A stretch of 64,000 bases of DNA from contig OZ243044.1 of NCBI GenBank assembly GCA_965212135.1, positions 2,068,206 to 2,132,205 of the forward strand. The letters are read 5' to 3'. Each line of letters begins with the position of its first letter. Position 1 is the stretch's first letter. This document shows, piece after piece, positions 42,401 through 54,400 of the stretch. The notes under the pieces are model-generated. The model had not been told where the DNA came from, searched no databases, and saw only the letters and a program-made list of their open reading frames with translations. This DNA comes from Bin75 sp965212135. GTDB lineage: Bacteria > Nitrospirota > Nitrospiria > Nitrospirales > UBA8639. Position numbers and translations under genes: made by a program.

Positions 42401-45400
42401 CAACCACCGTGTCCGCGCGCGGGGCCACCATCACCGCCCCGAATCCGGCGACGCTGACCGAAGCCGACCTTGACGGGGCGACTCTGACCGTAACGCTGGC
42501 CGGCGTAACCTACGAAGAGCCGCTGCCGGGCGCCGAGTCGTTCACGCTGACCCTGGGCGGTTCGGCGAGTGTCGCCGGGGCGGTGACGGTGGCCTCGGTG
42601 GCGCGCATTGACGACAGCACGGCGACCCTGACCCTGGCCTACGACCAGGTCAGTGACGGTGTTACGGAGGACACCACCATTGCCGTGACCGTGGCGGCGG
42701 CGGCGCATACCGGCGCCAACCCGTTGACCACCGCCAACGCCGTCTCGGTAAGCGCCACCCCGGCAATCACCTTCGGAGACGCCACCATTGACCCGCAAAT
42801 CTACCCTACCGACATCGTCGTCGGCGTCGTCCTGCCGGAGGCCTCCGGCGGTGTGCTCCCTGTGGTGTACGCCATCACCGAAGCCCTGCCCACGGGCTTG
42901 AGCTTTAACTCCGGCACGCGCACCTTGCGCGGCACTGTGAGGAGTGTCATAGATGCGACTGACTACACCTACACCGCCACAGACGCCCTGGAGGTGAGCG
43001 TGGAGCTGGGCTTCACCATCACCGTCATCCTTACGCCGCCCCCCCCGGAGCCGTCCGACCTGACTCTCCCCGACCTGACCGCGACTTCCGCCACGTTTGC
43101 CGGCAACCCGCCCGCTTTCGTTGAGACCATCGGTGGCGAACCGGTAACGGTAACCACCGTAGCAGGGGGGACGAGCCTCACGCTGAATGTTGAAGTGGCG
43201 AATGTAGGGGGGAGTACGGCGGCAAACGCGATGCTTCAGGTGTATCGCGTTACCCCGGGTAGCCTGGGCGCGGCAAGCGGCGGCCCTGGCGCCCGGAGAA
43301 GCCCCCTCACATGCGACTTCGGCACCACCGTGCTGTGCGTGGAGGGCCCGCCGCGAACCATCGGCGCGTTTCCGCGAGGCGGCGTTACGCCGCAAGCCGC
43401 CGACCCGGTTACCACGTCCAACCGGACGGGCTTGTATTATTATTTCGCCTGTTTCGACGATCGCGCCGAGGGAGACGACACCCTCAACGATAATTGCACC
43501 CCCCCGCTAGCCGTGCGGGTGGGGACTTCGGAAGTTACGGTTACGGCGGCGGTTCCCTCCGCTCCCTTGTCCACCGGGATTGCCGATACCCGGGTGGATG
43601 CCACGGCTCAAGTCCAAGTCACGGTGGCCGGCCTGGTCTTGCCGGGCGGGTTGAGATTGTCATTTTATCAACGGACCGTCGGCGCCGATCTGATGCCCCT
43701 GGGAGACGCCGATTCAGAGACCGACTTTGCGAGCACAACGGGGCTTACAATATCCGAGCACACGCTGACCGCCGCCGCCGGCTTCCTGGTGCCGTCAACG
43801 CCGGGCGATTATGATTACTATGCGTGTATCAGCGCCATAGACGACCCCGACATCAGCTTCTGCTCCGACGCCACCACCATCACCGTCAGCGCCCCGCTCT
43901 CCTTCGCCGAAGACGCCGCCATCGCCGCCCAAGCCTACACCGCCGGCACCGCCATCGCTCTGACCCTGCCCGCCGCCACCGGCGGCAATGATCCCATCAC
44001 CTACGCCATCGTTGAGGCCCTGCCCGCCGGCCTGACCTTCGCCACCGCCGACCGCCTCTTGAGCGGCACCCCGACCACCGCGCAAGACATTACGACCTAT
44101 ACCTACACCGCCACAGACGGCAGCACCCCGGCCGGCGGCGACCACCTGACCTTCACCATCGCCATAGCCGCCGGCCCGAGGCCGAGTTTCGGCAGCGCCA
44201 CCATCCCCGCGCAAATCTACGCCGTCGGGGTCGCCGTCAGCGTAACGCTGCCCGCCGTTACCAGCGGCGGCGCGGCTCCTTTCATGTACGCCATCACCGA
44301 ACCCCTGCCCGACGGTCTGACGTTCGCCACCGACGGCAGCCGCGTCTTGAGCGGCACCCCGACCATCTTGCAAAGCGCGGCGGACTACACCTACACCGTG
44401 ACCGACAGCACCCCCACCCCGGTGATCACGGAACTGCCTTTCACCATCGCCATCGTCATTCCGCCCGACCTGCGCGCGTCTTCCGTAACGCTGCTCGGCA
44501 TCCCATCCTTCGTGGAAGCCAACAATCAAAACGTGTTCCGTTTAACTCCGGGGCAGACGGGTGTCAGGCTGCAAGTCGCCGTGGCGAATGCCGGGGGTGC
44601 GGCGAGCGCGGCGATGATTCAGGTGTATCGCCAATCTCCGAATACCCGCAATGCGGGCAGCCCGCCGGCCGGGAACCTCCCCGCATGTGGCACCGACAAC
44701 CTCACCCTTTGCCGGTCGGGCCAGCCCCGAGACGTCGGCGCGTTTGCGCCGGGCGGCGCCACGCCTCAACTATCCGCGCCGTTCACCGCGCCCACCCGGC
44801 AGCGCGTTTTTCATTATTTCGCCTGTTTCACAGACGCCGCCGAGACCACCACCCTCGGCAATAATTGCAGCCGCTCCACACGCGTGCGGATAGGGACTCC
44901 GGACATCACGGTGACCGCATTCGCTCCCGCCGGCCGGTTGTCGGTCGCCGATGCGGGCACGCGGGTTGAATCAAGCCTTAGGATCAGGAAGAGGTCGCCG
45001 GGTATCCTTCCCACGCCGCCGACATTCAGAGCGCAAATGTATCAACGGCCCGAGGGCGTCCCTCTGCTGCCCCGTGGTGCGGCTGATTCAACAATTAGGA
45101 GATCTAGCTTTTTTGCCTTTATTCCGGCAAACGAGACCACGCTTTTTTTCCGGCCCGTCAATGGCGAAGGCTTCATCATTCCGTCAGTGCCGGGCAGGTA
45201 TGATTATTATGCTTGTGTCGGCTCCAGCACTGACGGCAGCATCCTGTTCTGCTCGGGACCGGCCACGGTGGTGGTGCATCCGGTGATCGCCGATAATGTT
45301 GACCTGATTATCAGGGGCGGGGTTACCGCTACGACCAGCCCGGACCCCCTCAAACCCGGAGTCGCAGGGACGTACACGGTGTCCGCCGTGCCGCGCAATG

Positions 45401-48400
45401 CCGGGTCGGGGGGCCTGCCGTCCGGCGCGTCTGCGCGGGCGACCATCACCTATTACCGGGATAGTAATGGCGACGACACCATCACCGCCGCCGACACGGC
45501 CGTCGGCACGGCGTCTATTTTTAGCGGCGGGATTGCCGCAATGAGCGATGCCACGGCGCAAAGCAGCGGCGCCGTTACGCTGGCGGCGGCGGACGTGGCG
45601 GCGGGATTCTTTGTGGTTGGCGCGTGTATCTCTTCGCCGGCGGAGCCGGTTGCCCAGAGGAACAATAACTGCGCGTCAATCGCCGTGGGCGTGCCGGAGG
45701 CCACCATCACCGGCCCGGACCCGGAGACGCTGGCCGAAGCCGACCTTGACGGGGCGACTCTGACCGTAACGCTGGCCGGCGCGATCTACCAAGACCCGCT
45801 GCCGAGCACCGCGCCGTTCGTGCTGCTCCTGACCGGTGCGTTAAGCGATTGCGCGTCAAACTGCGGCATCACGGTGGCCTCGGCCGCGCGCATTGACGAC
45901 AGCACGGCGACTCTGACCCTGGCCTACGATACCTCCGCCGCCGGTGACGGCGTCAAAGATGACGGCGGCATCACCGTCCAGGTGCCGGCGGCGGCGCATA
46001 CCGGCGGCAGCCCGTTGACCACCACCAACGCCATCGCGGTAACCGCCACCCCGCCAACAACCTTCGCCGGCGTTACCATTGACCCGCAAACCTACCTTAC
46101 CGACACCGCCGTCAGCGTAACCCTGCCGCAGACCTCCGGCGGCGTGATCCCTGTGGTGTACGCCATCACCGAAGCCCTGCCCACGGGCTTAAGTTTTGAC
46201 TCCGCCAAGCGCATCTTGAGCGGCACCGCGAGCACCGCGCAAGACGTTACGCCCTATACCTACACCGCCATTGACGCCCTGTCCGTGAGCGCGGAGCTGG
46301 CCTTCACCATCACCGTGGTCCTCCCGCCGCCCGACCTGGCCGCGACTTCCGCCGCGTTTGCCGGCAACCTGCCCGCTTTCGTTGAGACCATCGGCGGCGA
46401 GCAGGTGGCGGCGACCACCGTGGCGGAGGGGGCGGCGGGCCTTACGCTGAATGTTGAAGTGGCGAATGCAAGGGGTGCGGCGGCAAACGCGCTGCTTCGG
46501 GTGTTTCGCGGCCCGAATGTCCGGGCTGCGGGCAGCCTGCCGACCGCCGTCCTCTGCGACGCCAACCTACTCGTACTGTGCGCGGCGGGCCAGCCGCGAA
46601 CCGTCGGCGCGTTTGCGTCCGGCGGCACAACGCCGCAAGTCTCCAACGCATTCGCCGCGCCTGAAACGGCGGGCCTGTACCATTATTTCGCCTGTTTCAC
46701 CGACGACGCCGAGACCGCCACCTTCACCGATGATTGCACCCCCTCCATACCTTTGCGGGTGGGGACTTCGGAAGTTACGGTTACGGCGGCGGTTCCCTCC
46801 GCCCCCTTGTCCACCGGGATTGCCAATACCCGGGTGGATGCCACGGCGCAAATCCAAACTGCGGTGGCCGGCCTTGTCTTGCCGGGGGGGTTGAGATTGT
46901 CATTTTATCAACGCGCCGCCGGCGCCCCTCTGATGCCCCTGGGCACCGCCAATTCAGAGACGGATTTTGCGGACATAACGGCGCTTTTGCTATCCACTGA
47001 TCAGACGCTGACCGCCGCCGCCGCAGACAGCGCCGGCTTCCTGGTGCCGCCAACGCCGGGCGATTATGATTACTATGCGTGTGTCAGCGCCAGAAACAAC
47101 GCCGCCGTGCGCGTTTGTTCCGCCGCCGCCGCCACCATCACCGTCAGCGCCCCGGTCTCCTTCGCCGCCGCCACCCTCGGCCCCCAAAGTTACACCGCCG
47201 GCACCGCCATCGCTCTGACCCTGCCAGACGCCACCGGCGGCAATGCCCCCATCACCTACGCCATCGTTGAGGCCCTGCCCGCCGGCCTGACCTTCACCGC
47301 CGCCGACCGCCTCTTGAGCGGCACCCCGACCACCGCGCAAGGCCCGGCGCCCTATACCTACACCGCCACAGACGGCAGCACCCCGGCCAGCCGCGACTCA
47401 TTGACCCTCACCATCACCATAGCCCCCGACCCGGCGCTGCGTTTCGGCAGTACCACCATCCCCGCGCAAACCTACACCGCCGGGACCGCCGTCAGCGTTA
47501 CCCTGCCGGCGGCATCCGGCGGCGTGACCCCTGTGATGTACGCCATCAACCCGACCCCGCCCCTGCCCGCCGGTCTGACCTTCACCGCCGGCAGCCGCCT
47601 CTTGAACGGCACCCCGGCCACCGCGCAATCCGTTACGACCTATACCTACACCGCCACCGACAGCAACCCAGACGGCGCCGTTACCGTGGAACTGCTCTTC
47701 ACCATCACCGTTTCGCCGCCGGTCGTTACTTCGCCCGACCTGCGCGCGTCTTCCGTAACGCTGCTCGGCATCCAATCCTTCGTGGAAGCCAACAATCAAA
47801 ACGTGTTCCGTTTAACTCCGGGGCAGACGGGTGTCAGGCTGCAAGTCGCCGTGGCGAATGCCGGGGGGCCGGCGAGCGCGGCGATGATTCAGGTGTATCG
47901 CCAATCCCCGAATACCCGCAATGCGGGCAGCCCGCCGGCCGGGAACCTCCCCGCATGTGGCACCGACAACCTCACCCTGTGCCGGTCGGGCCAGCCCCGA
48001 GACGTCGGCGCGTTTGCGCCGGGCGGCGCCACGCCTCAACTATCCGCGCCGTTCACCGCGCCCACCCGGCAGCGCGTTTTTCATTATTTCGCCTGTTTCA
48101 CAGACGCCGCCGAGACCACCACCCTCGGCAATAATTGCAGCCGCTCCACACGCGTGCGGATAGGGACTCCGGACATCACGGTGACCGCATTCGCTCCCGC
48201 CGGCCGGTTGTCGGTCGCCGATGCGGGCACGCGGGTTGATTCAAGCCTTAGGACCAGGAAGAGGTCGCCGGGTATCCTTCCCATTCGAGCACCGGGGATA
48301 TTCAGAGCGCAAATGTATCAACGGCCCGAGGGCGTCCCTCTGCTGCCCCGTGGTGCGGCTGATTCAACAGTAAGGAGAAGTGGCTTTATTGCCCTTATTC

Positions 48401-51400
48401 CGTCAGGCGATCTCACGGTTGCTTTCCGGGCCGAAGATGGCGAAGGCTTCCTCATTCCGGAAGTGCCGGGCAGGTATGATTATTATGCTTGTGTCGGCTC
48501 CAGCACTGACGGCAGCATCCTGTTCTGCTCGGGACCGGCCACGGTGGTGGTGCATCCGGCGGTCGCCGATAATGTTGACCTGACTTTCAGGGGCGGGCGG
48601 GCTGGGATTACCGCTACGACCAGCCCGGATCCCCTCCTGCCCGGAAGCGCAGGGACGATCACGCTGTCCGTTACGCCGAGCAATGCCGGGGCGGCGGCCC
48701 TGCCGTCCGGCCCGCAGGCGCAAGCGACCATCACTTATTACCTGGATAGTACCGGCGACAACGAAATCACCGCCGCCGACACGGCCGTCGGCACGGCGTC
48801 TGTTATTGACGGCGGGATTGCCGCAATGAGCAATGCCGAGGCGCAAAACAGCGGCGCCATCACGCTGGCGGACGTGGAGGCGGGATTCTTTGTTTATGGC
48901 GCGTGTATCTCTTCGCCTGCGGAGCCGGTTGCCCAGAGGAACAATAACTGCGCGAGAACCGACGTGTTCGTGCCGCAGGCCACCATCACCGCCTCGGAGC
49001 CGGAGACGCTGACCGAAGCCGACCTTGACGGGGCGACTCTGACCGTAACGCTGGACGGCGCGATCTACACATTAGAGCCGAATCGCCCGGAAGCCGAGGC
49101 GTTCACGCTGACCCTGAGCGGTTCGGCGAGCGCCGGGGCGGTGACGGTGGTCTCGGTCACCCACATCGACTTGTTCACGGCGGTCCTGACCCTGGCCTAC
49201 GACCAGGCCGATAACGGCGTTACCGAGGACACCACCATTGCCGTTACCGTGGAGGCGGCGGCGTACACGACGGGGCCGGATACCGGCGTCAACCCGTTGA
49301 CCACCGCCAACACCGCCGCGGTCACCGCCTCCCCGGAAATAACCTTTGACGCCGCCATTGACCCGCAAATCTACCTTACCGGCGCCGCCGTCAGCGTCAC
49401 CCTGCCGGCGGCATCCGGCGGCGTGGGCACATTCGCCTACGCCATCGCCCCGACCCCGCCCCTGCCCACGGGCTTAAGTTTTGACTCCGCCACGCGCGTC
49501 TTGAGCGGCACTGCGAGCGATGTACAACTCGCGACCCGGTACACCTACACCGCCACCGACACCCTGGAGGTGAGCGAGGACATGCTATTCACCATCAGCG
49601 TGGTCCTCCCGCCGCCCGACCTGGCCGCGACTTCCGCCGCGTTTGCCGGCGACCCGCCCGCTTTCGTTGAGACCATCGGCGGCGCGCAGGTGGCGGTAAC
49701 CACCGTGGCGGAGGGGATGACGGGCCTCACGCTGAATGTTGAAGTGGCGAATCTAAGCAATGCTGCGGCAAACGCGCTGATTCGGGTGTTTCGTAGCCCG
49801 AATGTCCGGGATGCGGGCAGCCTGCCGACCGCCCTCCTCTGCGACGCCAACCTACTCGTACTGTGCGCGGCGGGCCAGCCCCGAACCGTCGGTGCGTTTG
49901 CGTCCGGCGGCGCCACGCCTCAAGTCTCCAACGCATTCGCCGCGCCTGAAACGGCGGGCCTGTACCATTATTTCGCCTGTTTCACCGATGCCGCCGAGAC
50001 CGCCACCCTCACCGATAATTGCACCCCCTCAATACCTTTGCGGGTGGGGACTGCGGACGTTACGGTTACGGCGGCGGTTCCCTCCGCCCCCTTGTCCGCC
50101 GGGATTGCCAATACCCGGGTGGATGCCACGGCGCAAATCCAAACTGCGGTGGCCGGTTTTGCATTGCCTGGGGGGTTGAGATTGTCCTTTTATCAACGCG
50201 CCGCCGGTGCCGATCTGATGCCCCTGGGCGACGCCGATTCAGAGACGGATTTTGCGGACATAACGGCACTTTTGCTATCCACTGATCAGACGCTGAGCGC
50301 CGCCGCCGACGACGACGCCGGCTTCCTGGTGCCGTCAACGCCGGGCGATTATGATTACTATGCGTGTATCAGCGCCATAGACGACCCCGACATCAGCTTC
50401 TGCTCCGCCGCCGTTACCATCACCGTCAGCGCCCCGGTCTCCTTCGCCGCCGCCGTCACCCTCGGCCCCCAAAGTTACACCGCCGGCACCGCCATCGCTC
50501 TGACCCTGCCAGACGCCACCGGCGGCAATGCCCCCATCACCTACGCCATCGTTGAGGCCCTGCCCGCCGGCCTGACCTTCACCGCCGCCACGCGCGTCTT
50601 GAACGGCACCCCGACCACCGCGCAGGATGAAACGCCCTATACCTACACCGCCACAGACCGTAGCACCCCGGCCAGCCAAGACTCATTGACCTTCACCATC
50701 ACCATAGCCCCCGACCCGGTGCTGCGTTTCGGCAGTACCACCATCCCCGCGCAAACCTACACCGCCGGGACCGCCGTCAGCGTTACCCTGCCGGCGGCAT
50801 CCGGCGGCGTGGGCCCTGTGATGTACGCCATCAACCCGACCCCGCCCCTGCCGGACGGCCTGACCTTCACCGCCGCCACGCGCCTCTTGAGCGGCACCCC
50901 GGCCACCGCGCAATCCGTTACGACCTATACCTACACCGCCACCGACAGCAACCCCGACGGCGCCGTTACCGTGGAACTGCCCTTCACCATCACCGTTTCG
51001 CCGCCGGTCGTTACTTCGCCCGACCTGCGCGCGTCTTCCGTTACGTTGCCCGACACCCCGGCCTTCGTGGAAGGCAACGACCAAAGCGTGTTCCGCGTAA
51101 CTCCGGGGCAGACGGGTGTCAGGCTGCAAGTCGCCGTGGCGAATGCCGGGGGGCCGGCGAGCGCGGCGATGATTCAGGTGTATCGCGCCGAGAATGTTCG
51201 CAATGCGCGCCGCCCGCCGGCGGGCCTCCCCGCATGTGATGCCAACACCCTCGACCTTTGCCGACAGGGCCCGCCCCGAGCCGTCGGCGCGTTTGCGCCG
51301 GGCGGCGTTACGCCTCAACTATCCGCGCCGTTCACCGCGCCCACCCGGGAGCGCGTTTTTCATTTTTTCGCCTGTTTCACAGACGCCGCCGAGACCGCCA

Positions 51401-54400
51401 CCCTCGACAATAATTGCACCTCCTCCATACGCGTGAGGATAGGGACTCCGGGCATCACGGTGCGCGCGGTTACTCCCCCCGGCCGGTTGTCGGTCGCCAA
51501 TGCGGGCACGCGGGTTGAGTCAAGCCTTAGAATCATGAATAGGGGGGGTAATTTTTTCGTGCCGGGGCTGGTGAGAGCGCAATTTTATCAAAGGCCCGAG
51601 GGCGTCCCTCTGCTGCCCCGTGGTACGCCTGATTCATCAGTGCGTATTCCCCTTTTTACCTTTATTTCGGGAGGCGACTCCACGATTGTAGCCCAGGCCA
51701 GCGAGGGCGAGGGCTTCCTCATTCCGTCAGTGCCGGGCAGGTATGATTATTATGCTTGTGTCGGCTCCACCACTGACGGCAGCGTCCTGTTCTGCTCGGG
51801 GCCGGCCCCGGTGGTGGTGCATCCGGTGGTCACCAATAATGTTGACCTGGCTTTCAGGGCGGCCAATCCGCTCACCGTTACGACCACCCCTTCTCCCCTC
51901 AAACCCGGAGTCGCAGGGACGATCACGGTGTCCGTTGTGCCGCGCAATGCCGGGGCGGCGGCCCTGCCGCCGGGCGTGCCGACCCAAGCGACCATCACCT
52001 ATTACCGGGATAGTGATGGAGACGACACCATCACCACCGCCGACACGGCCATCGGCACGGCGTCTGTTTTTAGCGGCGGGATTGCCGCAATGAGCGATGC
52101 CGCGCCGCAAAACAGCGGCGCCATCACGCTGGCGGACGTGGAGGCGGGATTCTTTGTTTATGGCGCGTGTATCTCTTCGCCTGCGGAGCCGGCTGCCCAG
52201 CGGGGTAATAACTGCGCGTCAACCACCGTGGCCGTGCCGGGGGCCACCATCACCGCCTCGGATCCGGAGACGCTGACCGAAGCCGACCTTAACGGGGCGA
52301 TCCTGACCGTAACGCTGGCCGGCACGACCTACGCCGACCCGCTACCGACCGACACCGAGCCGTTCACGCTGACCCTGGGCGGTTCGGCGAGTGTCGCCGG
52401 GGCGGTGACGGTGGCCTCGGTCGCGCGCATTGACGACAGCACGGCGACCCTGACCCTGGCCTACGACCAGGCCGATAACGGCGTGAGCGAGGACACCACC
52501 ATCGCCGTTACCGTGGCGGCGGCGGCGCATACCGGCGCCGACCCGTTGACCACCGCCAACACCGCCGCGGTCACCGCCTCCCCGGAAATAACCTTTGACG
52601 CCGCCATTGACCCGCAAATCTACCTTACCGGCACTGCCGTCAGCCTAACCCTGCCGGCGGCATCCGGCGGCGTGGGCACATTCGCCTACGCCATCGCCCC
52701 GACCCCGCCCCTGCCCACGGGCTTAAGTTTTGACTCCGCCACGCGCGTCTTGAGCGGCACTGCGAGCGTTGTACAACTCGCGATGAGGTACACCTACACC
52801 GCCACCGACACCCTGGAGGTGAGCGAGGACATGCAATTCACCATCAGCGTGGTCCGCCCGCCGCCCGACCTGGCCGCGACTTCCGCCGCGTTTGCCGGCG
52901 ACCTGCCCGCTTTCGTTGAGACCATCGGCGGCGAGCAGGTGGCGGCGACCACCGTGGCGGAGGGGATGACGGGCCTCACGCTGAATGTTGAAGTGGCGAA
53001 TGCAAGCAATGCCGCGGCAAACGCGCTGCTTCGGGTGTTTCGCAGCCCGAATGCCCGGGATGCGGGCAGCCTGCCGACCGCCCTCCTCTGCGACTCCGGC
53101 AACCTACTCGTACTGTGCGCGGCGGGCCAGCCGCGAACCGTCGGCGCGTTTGCGTCCGGCGGCGCCACGCCTCAAGCCTCCAACGCATTCGCCGCGCCTG
53201 AAACGGCGGGCCTGTACCATTATTTCGCCTGTTTCACCGATGCCGCCGAGACCGCCACCCTCACCGATAATTGCACCCCCTCAATACCTTTGCGGGTGGG
53301 GACTGCGGACGTTACGGTTACGGCGGCGGTTCCCTCCGCCCCCTTGTCCACCGGGATTGCCGATACCCGGGTGGATGCCACGGCGCAAATCCAAACTGCG
53401 GTGGCCGGTGTTGCATTGCCGGGCGGGTTGAGATTGTCATTTTATCAACGGGATGCCGGCGACGCTCTGATGCCCCTGGGCGCCGCCGATTCAGAGACCG
53501 ACTTTGCGAGCACAACGGGGCTTCCAATATCCGATCAAACGCTGACCGCCGCAGACGGCGACGGCTTCCTGGTGCCGTCAACGCCGGGCGATTATGATTA
53601 CTATGCGTGTATCAGCGCCATAAACAACGCCGCCATCCTCTTCTGTTCCGCCGCCGCCACCATCACCGTCAGCGCCCCGCTCTCCTTCGCCGCCGCCACC
53701 CTCGGCCCCCAAAGTTACACCGCCGGCACCGCCTTCGCTATGACCCTGCCCGCCGCCGGCGGCGGCAATGATCCCATCACCTACGCCATCGTTGAGACCC
53801 TGCCGGACGGCCTGACTTTCACCGCCGCCGACCGCCTCTTGAGCGGCACCCCGGCCACCGTGCAAAACGCTGCGACCTATACCTACACCGTTACAGACGG
53901 CAGCACCCCGGCCACCAGTGACCAAATACGCTTCGCCATCACCATAGTCCCCGACCCGGCGCTGCGTTTCGATACCACCATCCCCGCGCAAACCTACACC
54001 GCCGGGACCGCCGTCAGCGTTACCCTGCCGGCGGCATCCGGCGGCGTAACCCCTGTGATGTACGCCATCAACCCGACCCCGCCCCTGCCCGCCGGCCTGA
54101 CCTTCACCGCCGGCAGCCGCGTCTTGAACGGCACCCCGGCCATCGCGCAGGACATTACGACCTATACCTACACCGCCACCGACAGCGCCGGCGGCGGCGC
54201 CGGCGCCGTTACCGTGGAACTGCCTTTCACCATCACCGTTTCGCCGCCGGTCGTCATTCCGCCCGACCTGCGCGCGTCTTCCGTAACGCTGCCCGACATC
54301 CCATCCTTCGTGGAAGCCAACAATCAAAACGTGTTCCGTTTAACTCCGGGGCAGACGGGTGTCAGGCTGCAAGTCGCCGTGGCGAATGCCGGGGGTGCGG